Origin: JAGOFO01 sp964522105 | GTDB taxonomy: Bacteria; Myxococcota_A; UBA9042; DTJE01 | DNA: 64,000 nt | NCBI GenBank assembly: GCA_964522105.1 | Contig: CAZFVA010000004.1 | Location: 109,670 to 173,669 of the forward strand | Direction of reading: 5' to 3' | In this document: positions 25,521 through 33,631 of the stretch, one piece after another | Position numbering within the stretch: position 1 is the first letter of the stretch | Layout: every line of letters begins with the position of its first letter | Notes under the pieces: generated by a model | Seen by the model: only the letters and a program-made list of their open reading frames with translations | The model's database searches: none | Told to the model about the DNA's origin: nothing | Made by a program: the position numbers and the translations under genes

Positions 25521-27266
25521 ATGCCTGATTCCGGAGTCTTCATATCTGCTGACGACGCCGCAATCAGGCGGTTTGTCGAGCGTTTCGATCTGGGACGCTT
25601 CGAACAGGCCGGGTGCGTTTTTGAAGCGATTCAGCGCGAAGGCGATTCCTTTCGTCTGTCTGTGAAATGGAGCGCCGAAGGTGCCGATTTTGGCCGCGGA
25701 GCTGTTTCGATCGGTGACGGCCGCGTCGGTGATGCGTTCCTGAAGTCACGCTATCTTGCCATAAGCTTTGTCGGTCAGGCCGTGACAAGGCCATTCGCTG
25801 TCTTGATGGCCAGTCTTGCGGCCCGGGCCGGTCACATGACGATCGACGACCTTTTCAGCCTGACCGGGTTGACGCAGGAGCTGCCGGAGCCTGTTTTTGT
25901 TGAAATCAAGCCCAGGCCCCATAACCCGATTCTGGAGTGGGGCAGCGATGATTCCTGGAGGCACTTTACGTGCGATGCCGCCATGGAGCGAAGGTTTCAG
26001 GAGGCGTTTGAGTTTGATTCCAGTGCGTCATTCATTGTGCACGGGGACCTTGAATGTCGTTTCGTGTCACCCGGGGCCAGGCTGCGGATTCCCGGGTATT
26101 TTGTGTACCCCTTTGATCTTTCTTCCCATAACGAGGGCGTCGGTCCTGTAACAGACCTGTCAGATCAGGACGTTATCGTTGATTCAACTGCCAGAATTGA
26201 AACTAAAGTCATGCAGGAAATTGCGCACGGGGCGTGCGAAGGGCCTGTCGTAATCATTTCAACGTGCGTCCCGGTCGTCATAGCTGAAGACCCGGCAATC
26301 GTTCTTGCCAGACTGGCACAGCTCTGTCCAGGCGGCATCAGTTATGTGTCGCCGGTTTCGCCCGAAGCGCCCAGTGAAATTTACATGAAGTCGTTTGCGG
26401 CTGTTCGCAGGGCCGCTTTGCGTTGTGCCCCTGAAGAAAAGTCTGTTGGTATGGTCGGTTATCGGCCGGATAAGGCCAGAACCGAACTTGAAGGGCTGCT
26501 TTCCAGGATTGGAATTTCGGTCAAGGGCGGCATCGTTCCGCTGGTGACGCATCAGTTATTGGGCGACGTTCTGGCCGCGAAGGGCATTATTGTTGCCCCG
26601 AGCCACTATCACACCAGCGCATTTGAAGCGTTGCTTGATGGCGCCTGGGACAGCGGCAGAGTCAGGCTTGAGCCGGCTTTTCCATGGGGCTTTGAAGGGA
26701 CGCGCCGGTGGCTGGAAGCTGTTTCTGCGGCCTTTGACGTCAAGGACCTTGCCGAATCTGTTTATGACGTCGAGATGCAAAGGGTGAAAAGCCGGATCGA
26801 CGAATGTCGGCTGGCCCTGGACAACTCATTCTTTCTTTTTGTCTGTGATATTGCCGGGATAAACAGACTTTTTGACCCTTTGTCCGAGGCCGGTCTGGCT
26901 GCGCTGACGACGATGTGTGATCTTGGTTTGAAGTCGCGGGTGCTTCTGTACGCTGCCGATGGCGATGCCGCCGTCAAAGTGCGCGACGCTTTCTTTAAGG
27001 CTATGGCCGGCATACCGTCCGGGCATCTCGTTGAATATGCAGTGTTTTCCAATGAAGCTGAACTGTCCGGCCTTCTTCAGGACGATTCTGCGGCTGCGGT
27101 CTATTCCGAGATGGGTTTTGATTACCGCACGACACGTGCCGGTCTGCCTGCCTTTTCGACAAGGATATTTGAACCGGGGATTGAAGGCGGTCTGCGCACA
27201 ATTCTCAGATTCAGAAGACTGGCCGGGTTACCGTACTACCGGCGTTATCGCAGCCTGTTCCGATGA
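25521..27266 (+). CDS. Nitrogenase component 1-like protein C (NifD-like, paralogue of A)
   Basis: 581 residues, clearly a paralogue of A along its whole length, including the N-terminal domain (DLGRFEQAG against DLSRFIEAG; TRPF against TRPY). Cluster ligands are conserved with exactly A's spacing: HFTCDAAMERRF Cys151, VHGDLECRF Cys179, IISTCVPVVI Cys249. The GG of the DVVFGG motif is lost (DQDVIVDS), and the IDDD following the third Cys becomes IAED. The shared C-terminal segment (YSEMGFDYRTTRAG; A has FSEFFYDYRVSRAG) closes the protein. Third gene of the unit; whether A and C pair with each other or each with B is open. Confidence 0.83.
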   Translation: MPDSGVFISADDAAIRRFVERFDLGRFEQAGCVFEAIQREGDSFRLSVKWSAEGADFGRGAVSIGDGRVGDAFLKSRYLAISFVGQAVTRPFAVLMASLAARAGHMTIDDLFSLTGLTQELPEPVFVEIKPRPHNPILEWGSDDSWRHFTCDAAMERRFQEAFEFDSSASFIVHGDLECRFVSPGARLRIPGYFVYPFDLSSHNEGVGPVTDLSDQDVIVDSTARIETKVMQEIAHGACEGPVVIISTCVPVVIAEDPAIVLARLAQLCPGGISYVSPVSPEAPSEIYMKSFAAVRRAALRCAPEEKSVGMVGYRPDKARTELEGLLSRIGISVKGGIVPLVTHQLLGDVLAAKGIIVAPSHYHTSAFEALLDGAWDSGRVRLEPAFPWGFEGTRRWLEAVSAAFDVKDLAESVYDVEMQRVKSRIDECRLALDNSFFLFVCDIAGINRLFDPLSEAGLAALTTMCDLGLKSRVLLYAADGDAAVKVRDAFFKAMAGIPSGHLVEYAVFSNEAELSGLLQDDSAAAVYSEMGFDYRTTRAGLPAFSTRIFEPGIEGGLRTILRFRRLAGLPYYRRYRSLFR

Positions 27267-27308
27267 TCGGGATTATGTTTCCGCTTTGTGCGTTGTATCT
27301 GTGTTCTG

Positions 27309-27335
27309 TTGGTGATTTGCTCGCTGTTCTATAAT
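27309..27335 (+). promoter_or_regulatory. Possible promoter of the lipoprotein gene
   Basis: TATAAT at 27330-27335 with TTGGTG at 27309-27314 (15-bp spacer). A start site near 27342 would exclude the longer in-frame starts and supports ATG 27376. It would also separate the lipoprotein from the nitrogenase-like operon. Confidence 0.45.
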
Positions 27336-27375
27336 GGTTTCGGTGATTCTACCGTGTGTCTTTCGGGGGTGGGCG

Positions 27376-28182
27376 ATGTTCCAGGCAAAAAGGGCTGTTT
27401 TTCTGGCGTGTTGCGTTGTGTGTGCAACGTCTTTTGCAGGTTGCGGCGGGTGCGGAAAAAAGCCGGTAGTCGATTCGCCCACGCCGAAGGTTCAGCATGA
27501 ACGCCATTACGGGGCGGAAATGGAACGCTTCAGCGGCGTTGGTAACAAATTTGGTGAAGGGCTGGGGGATAGCGCACCGGATGGCCTCAGTCCGGAAGCT
27601 GCTGCGGCACGGGAAGGGCAGTTGCAGAAGGAAGCGACAGCCCGGAATATGACGCTGAAGCAGCTCATTCTTTTGAAGGCCGAGGTCCGTTCGCTTGGGC
27701 GTCCATGGGGCAAAGGGCAGACCAAGAAGTTAAAACCTTTCAAATACTTATATGTTGAAGTGCCCCCTTATTCGGTAAAGGCGCAACAGGATCTCGTAAG
27801 AAAGGCGGCAGATCTGTATGCAAAGGTTGAAGGCATCGGCATCGATGCCGGGAAGCCATTTCTGCTGCTGCCCGAAGTCAAGGCCGGTTGGTTGTTTGGT
27901 GAGCTTTTGCGGGTCTGTGTGCCTGTATCGGACGAGACAGAAACCCCTGCAGGACTGAACGCGGCCAGGTTTGATTCAACAGCGGTTTATGTTGAACCGA
28001 AGAAAATGTTTTTTGATAACACCAATCTGGACGAGCTTGGTGTCTTAAGTTTAGAAATGCGGACAAAGGTGCCGTATGCCGCCGATGATAAGTTCAAGGG
28101 CCCTTATATGTTCAGATTCCCGACTGATGATCTTTCACCGCAGGGTGACATTTTGTGGGACTGGGTAATTCCTATAGACTGA
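27376..28182 (+). CDS. Lipoprotein with a possible GyrI-like ligand-binding domain
   Basis: 268 residues. Signal peptide with lipobox SFAGC, so membrane-anchored outside the cytoplasm. After a ~90-residue polar linker, residues about 125-265 (YLYVEVPPYSV, then LLRVCVPVSDETE, an alternating strand-helix pattern, and the closing DWVIPID) resemble the GyrI-like/AraC effector-binding fold, a small-molecule pocket. That similarity is by eye and moderate. ATG 27376 follows GGGGGTGGGCG. It lies between the nitrogenase-like operon and feoAB; a link to either is not shown by the sequence. Confidence 0.6.
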   Translation: MFQAKRAVFLACCVVCATSFAGCGGCGKKPVVDSPTPKVQHERHYGAEMERFSGVGNKFGEGLGDSAPDGLSPEAAAAREGQLQKEATARNMTLKQLILLKAEVRSLGRPWGKGQTKKLKPFKYLYVEVPPYSVKAQQDLVRKAADLYAKVEGIGIDAGKPFLLLPEVKAGWLFGELLRVCVPVSDETETPAGLNAARFDSTAVYVEPKKMFFDNTNLDELGVLSLEMRTKVPYAADDKFKGPYMFRFPTDDLSPQGDILWDWVIPID

Positions 28183-28325
28183 TAAATTTCCGGACGGAAT
28201 CGCACTCGAAATCCACATTTTTGTTTCCCTGCTGCCAGCCCGAAAGTTCTGAATAAACGCCCGATACGGATATCTGAATCCAATGTATTCAATTGGTTAA
28301 TGTATTTTGTTTGCGGTTTTGTTGA

Positions 28326-28340
28326 AAATGATTATCATTT
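28326..28340. promoter_or_regulatory. Fur box upstream of feoAB
   Basis: AAATGATTATCATTT, a perfect 7-1-7 inverted repeat that matches the core of the Fur consensus (AATGATAATCATT), 25 bp before the feoA start. It overlaps a possible -10 region (TATCAT, with TTGCGG at 28312-28317 upstream), the usual arrangement for iron-repressed genes. Confidence 0.78.
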
Positions 28341-28365
28341 GAACGGGCGATGAAGGTGATTAATT

Positions 28366-28602
28366 ATGACTCTTCTGGATGCTGAAGTGACTGCGCCGGT
28401 AAAAGTTCTTAACGTTGATTGCGGGTGCGGAGTGTCCAGGAACCTGGCTTGTCTCGGTATTCATGCCGGGGACATGATTTCTGTGGTCCGCCGGGCTCCG
28501 TTCAGTGGTCCGATTCTTGTGTGTGTTGCCACGACCGGCGCCAATATTGCGGTCGGTCGTGATATGGCCTCCAGAATATTTGTCGAGCCAGAAGCTTGTT
28601 AA
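28366..28602 (+). CDS. feoA: Ferrous iron transport protein FeoA
   Basis: 78 residues with the small SH3-like FeoA fold: VLNVDCGCGVSRNLACLGIHAGDMISVVRRAPFSGP in outline (short motifs ACLGIHAGD, SGPILV, GANIAVGRDMASRI). FeoA is a cytosolic partner that supports FeoB Fe2+ uptake. An AAGGTGAT site lies just before ATG 28366. Two adjacent Cys near the N-terminus are unusual for the family. Next gene is feoB, and a Fur box lies immediately upstream. Confidence 0.9.
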   Translation: MTLLDAEVTAPVKVLNVDCGCGVSRNLACLGIHAGDMISVVRRAPFSGPILVCVATTGANIAVGRDMASRIFVEPEAC

Positions 28603-28625
28603 GCCGCAAAATTGGGGTCTCCGCG

Positions 28626-30584
28626 ATGTTACGGCCGGATGGCCTTCAAAATAATTTAGAAGAAAACATTCCCCATCTTGTCCTGGTCGGTCAACCCAAT
28701 TGTGGCAAAAGTACAATATTTAACAGTCTTGCAGGGTTCAAGGCCAATACCGGAAATTTTGCCGGCACCAGCGTTGAATATACCGAAAGCGTTGTCATGG
28801 TTGGCGGACGCAGGATTTTGCTGACCGATCTGCCGGGTACCTATTCGCTTTCGCCTTCTGACGACGCTGAAAAGGTTACAAGGAAATGGCTTGACGAGCG
28901 CCGGGCCGACGCCGTGATTCTTGTTCTTGATGCGTCGGTTCTTTCCAGAAGTCTTGAGTTATGTCTTGAGATGGCGGAAACGGACACGCCTTTCGTCGTT
29001 ATCCTGAACATGATGGATGAAGCGGCAAGAAAGGGTATTCAGATTGATGCAGACCTGCTTGGCCGACGACTGGGAGTGCCGGTTATCCCGGCTGTCGCCA
29101 GGCGTGGCCAGGGTATTGTGAAGGCGTTCATTCAGGCCATATCGGTTGCGGGTCGGGGCGTTACAGCCGTCCGACCGGCGTATGACCGGGATGTTGATGA
29201 AGCTATTGCCGGAATTGAAAGGCTGATTCCTTCAGGGATGAAGGCCGGGTCCGCAAGATACTGCGCGGTAAGGATTCTGGAGGGCGACGAGCTGGTCGAA
29301 GCTGAACTGAATGAAAGGGACAAGGCTGTTCTTGATAAGGCCCTGGCCGTCAGAAAAGGACTTGCGACAGACCATGGCTGGCCCGAAAGCGCGGTGTTTT
29401 CTTCGCACCGTCATGCGATCGCCGTGAATCTGTCTGAAAGTGTTTCGAAAGTTGCAAGTCGTACCAGAAAGTCTGCCGGTGAACTGATCGATTCGATTGT
29501 GATGCATCCTTTTTCCGGTCCCCTTCTGGCGACAGTCGTTATTGCCGGCTTTTTCGGAATGTCCTTCTTTGTTGGCAATATGCTTTCAGGGCTTGTTTCC
29601 GGCCCGTTTGAGGCGCTGAACGTCGCGATCGGCCGGATGGTGCCAGGACTGGCCGGAGCTGTGCTGAAGGGCATTGCAGCCGGTGTGGGCGGTGGTATCG
29701 CGATAGTGCTGCCTTATCTGCTGCCGCTGCTGTTCTTTCTGTCGGTTCTGGAAGATATCGGTTATCTCCCGAGGGCAGCGTTCTTGATGGACGGTGTCAT
29801 GCACAGGATCGGCCTGCACGGCAAAAGTGCTATTCCCCTGATAATGGGGTTCGGGTGTAATGTGCCGTCAATCCTGGGGGCGCGGGTTCTGGAAAGTAGA
29901 AGGGACAGGATTCTGACTGTGCTGATTGCCCCGTTTATAGCCTGTTCCGCGCGGACCGTTGTGATTCTGGCGCTTGTCGGTGCCGTTCTTGGTCCGTGGT
30001 GGGTGCTGGCCGTTTATGTGTTGAACATTGTGGTGGCAGCCGGTGTCGGCAGGGTGCTGTCTTCCGTTGTTCCCGGTATGCCTGTCGGGCTGCTGATGGA
30101 CATTCCGCCGTATCGTGTGCCTCCGCTGAAGTCTGTCATCGCAAAAGTCTGGTTTCGAACTAAAGATTTTCTGATATCGGCGTGGCCCGCCTTGATTGTG
30201 GCGTCGGTGATAATGGCCCTTCTTGAGTCATGGGGCATCGGGGACTGGATAAACCGGCTGCTTGCCCCGTTTACGTCAGGCTTGCTCGGCCTTCCCGCGG
30301 CGACCGGGATCACGCTGGTGTTCGGTCTGTTTCGAAAGGAACTGACTTTGATAATGCTGTTTTCTGCGCTGGGAACGACCGATGTGCTGTCAGTGATGAC
30401 GCCTGTTCAGGTGATGACGTTCGTTGTGTTTGTGCTGTTTTATATCCCGTGCGTGGCGACGATCGTTACTCAGGTTCGTGAAATCGGATGGAAGTGGACC
30501 GGCCTGTCGGTTGTGCTGAATGTGTTCGTTGCGACTGTTGTGGCGGTGTGTGTAAGGCTGCTTGGCGGCGCTTTCAGCGTTTGA
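28626..30584 (+). CDS. feoB: Ferrous iron transporter FeoB
   Basis: 652 residues. N-terminal G domain: G1 GQPNCGKST, switch NFAGTSVEYTE, G3 DLPGTYSL, G4 NMMDEA; then a helical spacer and the membrane domain with the duplicated Gate pattern (GFGCNVPSI and FIACSARTVV, both with the conserved Cys). Imports Fe2+ across the inner membrane. ATG 28626 is favoured over TTG 28596, which would overlap feoA. The last 11 bp overlap the 3' end of the opposite-strand glycosyltransferase. FeoB indicates use of ferrous iron, as in anoxic settings. Confidence 0.96.
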   Translation: MLRPDGLQNNLEENIPHLVLVGQPNCGKSTIFNSLAGFKANTGNFAGTSVEYTESVVMVGGRRILLTDLPGTYSLSPSDDAEKVTRKWLDERRADAVILVLDASVLSRSLELCLEMAETDTPFVVILNMMDEAARKGIQIDADLLGRRLGVPVIPAVARRGQGIVKAFIQAISVAGRGVTAVRPAYDRDVDEAIAGIERLIPSGMKAGSARYCAVRILEGDELVEAELNERDKAVLDKALAVRKGLATDHGWPESAVFSSHRHAIAVNLSESVSKVASRTRKSAGELIDSIVMHPFSGPLLATVVIAGFFGMSFFVGNMLSGLVSGPFEALNVAIGRMVPGLAGAVLKGIAAGVGGGIAIVLPYLLPLLFFLSVLEDIGYLPRAAFLMDGVMHRIGLHGKSAIPLIMGFGCNVPSILGARVLESRRDRILTVLIAPFIACSARTVVILALVGAVLGPWWVLAVYVLNIVVAAGVGRVLSSVVPGMPVGLLMDIPPYRVPPLKSVIAKVWFRTKDFLISAWPALIVASVIMALLESWGIGDWINRLLAPFTSGLLGLPAATGITLVFGLFRKELTLIMLFSALGTTDVLSVMTPVQVMTFVVFVLFYIPCVATIVTQVREIGWKWTGLSVVLNVFVATVVAVCVRLLGGAFSV

Positions 30585-32058
30585 CAGGTTCGACTGCAAA
30601 CCTTGTTCCGAACTCCCTGACTTTCAATGTTAATCCAAGCTCGGTGGCGATTGTCGAAAGCGAATCCCGGCCATTCTTATCTGTGACCAGGATGCCCCCG
30701 ATGTCAGCCAGGTCTGCCAGATCCGAAGATTTGAACGACTGAAATACACTGTGCAGCATCGGTATATCTTTAACGGCGCTGACGTACCCCGGGTTGTGCC
30801 CGAAAAATTTCATGTTTTTGTCACAGTACAGCGGGATGGCCGGGTCATGAAGGTCGAACGTCCCCGCAATCCTTGCGCCTGAGCGGTCGTCCAGCATGAT
30901 CTGACACAGAGCCTTCGAGTCGTGACCGTAGTCCGGCAGACGCAGATCTTTCATGTTGGTGCTGACAAATGCCGCAACACAACAGGCCGCAAGCACGGCC
31001 ATGATAACGTGTTTCCCGGTGGCGGAACCTTTCCAGGCTTTGATGGCTGTGTCTGCAGTAAGGCCGACAATCAGTGCCACCCCCGGTAAAACTGGAATCA
31101 GATAATGTGGAAGCGCGGTAGAGGACACCATCAGCGGAAGCAGAGCGCAGGCAGTCAGGACAATGGCTGCCAGGGCGCGTTCGTCACGTTTTACCGCCAG
31201 TAAAATGGTCACAATTGCACATGGGACAAACAGAAGCATCGCGGGAAGGTCGCGCTCGACAAGCCACCCGATGTACGTCACGGCCGCACCATCACCAATT
31301 ATCGTGTGTCCCATTCTGAAAAACAGGTGATAGCCGAAATATGTCCGGACAAAGTCCATTCCGTGCATCGCGAACATCGCAGCATGCCACGGGATAAACG
31401 CTGCCGCCGCCCCGGCTATAACCCATAGAAGGTCCCGGAGTCCCGGGTTGGTGCGTCGGCGCATAAATCTGATGACTGCAAGTGCCGCAATAAAAGGAAC
31501 CGGGGCCGTCAGTTTGCAAAGTGCCGACAAACCGAACAGGGCGCCCCCGACAAATGACCTTTTCGAGTCCGGGGAAAACAGTGTAAGTCGCAGGCCGGCC
31601 AGCGCAAACAGCAACCCGGGAATGTCGGTCATCGGCCTTCGCGCGTTGAAATAGAACAGATTTGTTGCCAGGCAGAATCCGGCCGCGACCAGGCTGGCCC
31701 AGGTGGAAAAACCAAAGTCGCGCGCCAGTCGGAAAACAAGCATCAGAACGAATAATCCAGCAATAATGCCGGGTAGTCTGGCCCCCAGTTCAAGCGGCCC
31801 TTTCAGCGCACCGGCCAGCTCCAGCGCCCCGAACAGTACAGGCCCCTTTTCAAAAATCGGGCTGCCCATCCAGGTAACGTCGATCAGTCTGCCGGATCGG
31901 AATGACTCGATGGCCGCCCGCGCATAGATGCTGTCGTCGCTTGGCAGAAGGCTTCCGGAATCGACACCGGCAAAAAGCAGCAGGGCGGCGGCCACGAACG
32001 TAAGGCGTAACCCTATTCGGAAGATAGATTCCAGACTTTTTGTCGTGTTGTCACTCAT
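30574..32058 (-). CDS. Membrane glycosyltransferase, GT39/ArnT-like
   Basis: 494 residues with about ten to twelve membrane helices. The first loop holds the catalytic-type acidic pair in PSDDSIYARAAIESFRSG, followed by MGSPIFEKGPVL, matching the DDxxYA...G.P.FEKPP pattern of PMT_2/ArnT enzymes that move sugars from polyprenyl-phosphate carriers onto lipid A or proteins in the periplasm. A C-terminal soluble domain of ~130 residues follows. Monocistronic on the minus strand; its end overlaps feoB by 11 bp. Confidence 0.82.
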   Translation of the reverse strand: MSDNTTKSLESIFRIGLRLTFVAAALLLFAGVDSGSLLPSDDSIYARAAIESFRSGRLIDVTWMGSPIFEKGPVLFGALELAGALKGPLELGARLPGIIAGLFVLMLVFRLARDFGFSTWASLVAAGFCLATNLFYFNARRPMTDIPGLLFALAGLRLTLFSPDSKRSFVGGALFGLSALCKLTAPVPFIAALAVIRFMRRRTNPGLRDLLWVIAGAAAAFIPWHAAMFAMHGMDFVRTYFGYHLFFRMGHTIIGDGAAVTYIGWLVERDLPAMLLFVPCAIVTILLAVKRDERALAAIVLTACALLPLMVSSTALPHYLIPVLPGVALIVGLTADTAIKAWKGSATGKHVIMAVLAACCVAAFVSTNMKDLRLPDYGHDSKALCQIMLDDRSGARIAGTFDLHDPAIPLYCDKNMKFFGHNPGYVSAVKDIPMLHSVFQSFKSSDLADLADIGGILVTDKNGRDSLSTIATELGLTLKVREFGTRFAVEPVKR

Positions 32059-32107
32059 TGCAGCCGGATTGTATCAGGGTCATCGCAGGCCGTCGAAAAA
32101 CGAAGTT

Positions 32108-33595
32108 TTACAGCGAAGATTCCTGTGAGGCTTTCCATGTCAGGACAGTGTTTCTTGCCGCCATCACTTCATCAGGACGTTTAACCGAAGTCAGGTGTGG
32201 TGCCGAGTGAACCATTTCCGGGTTCGATACGGCTTCGTCCGCAATGTTTTTCATAACTGAAATGAACTGGTCAAGTGTCGCTTTGTCTTCAGTTTCGGTC
32301 GGTTCAATCATGATGGCGCCGCTGACTATCAGCGGGAAATAGACAGTTGGCGGGTGCATGCCGTTGTCCATAAGGCGCTTGGCCATGTCCATCGTGGAAA
32401 CTTTGCCTTCGGATTTGATCTGGTTGCGATCGGAAAAAACGACCTCGTGCATGCAGGATCCGGGGTACGGAAGATGAAACTTGTCCTGCAGTTTGACGCG
32501 GACGTAATTGGCGTTAAGTACTGCCCTTTCGGATGAACGGACCAGACCTTCCGCCCCAAGTGCGCGGATGTATGTAAGGGCCTTGACCATCACGTTGAAC
32601 TGACCCTGAAATGAACGCATCCTGCCGATAGTTGACGGGAATTCTTCCGACAGCGAGTACGTGCCGTCCTGCGAACGAAGCACGCGCGGTATCGGCAGGA
32701 ATTCCACAAGGTTATCAACTACGCCGACAGGGCCGCTTCCAGGTCCGCCACCGCCATGAGGTGTCGAGAACGTCTTGTGCAGGTTCAACTGCATGACGTC
32801 AATCCCAAGGCAGGCCGGTCTGTACTTGCCCATGATGGCGTTCAGATTTGCGCCGTCCCCGTAAACCAGCCCACCTTTTTCGTGAACGATTGCGGCGACT
32901 TTATGAATGTCACGCTCGAACAGGCCAAGCGTGTTCGGGTTTGTGATCATGATGGCGGCGACGTCTTCGTCCATCAGTGCCGCGACATCAGCCGGGTCCA
33001 GAATTCCGGTTTCGTTGCTTTTGACTTTGACGGTTGAATATCCGTTCAGGACGCATGTCGCCGGATTTGTGCCGTGAGCCGTATCAGGTATCAGCACCTT
33101 CGTCCGGGGATTACCCCGTTTCGTCAGCGCCGCCCGGATAATCTTCATGCCGGTAAGCTCGCCGTGAGCGCCTGCAGCCGGAAGAAGGGAAATGCCGGAC
33201 ATGCCCAGGATTTCTGCCAGGGCCTGTTCAAGCTCCCACATCACGGCCAGGGCGCCCTGCGTCATCGAAGACGGCGCCAGCGGATGGATATTGTTGAATC
33301 CTTCCAGGGCAGCGGTGTCCTCGCAAACCCTCGGATTGTGCTTCATTGTGCACGAGCCGAGAGGATAAAACCCTGTATCTACGCCATAGTTAAAGCGGGA
33401 CAGGCGTGTGAAATGCCTGACAACTTCGTATTCAGCAACTTCCGGCAGGCATGCCTTTTCATTGCGCAGGAGCCTGGCTGGAATTGCCGGGACATCACAT
33501 GCTGCCGTTTCGGGGATACACATCCCGTTTCTTCCGGGAGCGCCTTTTTCAAAGATGGCAGGTTCATCAAGTTCAAGACCTGGACGAGCACCCAT
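32108..33595 (-). CDS. gcvPB: Glycine dehydrogenase (decarboxylating) subunit 2
   Basis: 495 residues, the PLP-binding half of split P-protein in the glycine cleavage system; decarboxylates glycine and transfers methylamine to lipoyl-GcvH. DTGFYPLGSCTMKHNPR near residue 77, AAGAHGELTGMK, PDTAHGTNPAT, GDGANLNAIMG and LNLHKTFSTPHGGGGPG with the PLP Lys. GGAGG sits 6 nt before ATG 33595. The partner gcvPA and gcvT/gcvH are not in this window. It lies 36 bp downstream of the PpiC lipoprotein on the same strand, an unusual neighbour. Confidence 0.95.
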   Translation of the reverse strand: MGARPGLELDEPAIFEKGAPGRNGMCIPETAACDVPAIPARLLRNEKACLPEVAEYEVVRHFTRLSRFNYGVDTGFYPLGSCTMKHNPRVCEDTAALEGFNNIHPLAPSSMTQGALAVMWELEQALAEILGMSGISLLPAAGAHGELTGMKIIRAALTKRGNPRTKVLIPDTAHGTNPATCVLNGYSTVKVKSNETGILDPADVAALMDEDVAAIMITNPNTLGLFERDIHKVAAIVHEKGGLVYGDGANLNAIMGKYRPACLGIDVMQLNLHKTFSTPHGGGGPGSGPVGVVDNLVEFLPIPRVLRSQDGTYSLSEEFPSTIGRMRSFQGQFNVMVKALTYIRALGAEGLVRSSERAVLNANYVRVKLQDKFHLPYPGSCMHEVVFSDRNQIKSEGKVSTMDMAKRLMDNGMHPPTVYFPLIVSGAIMIEPTETEDKATLDQFISVMKNIADEAVSNPEMVHSAPHLTSVKRPDEVMAARNTVLTWKASQESSL

Positions 33596-33631
33596 GATGT
33601 CCTCCGAATGAAATATGGTCGTCAGATTGGG

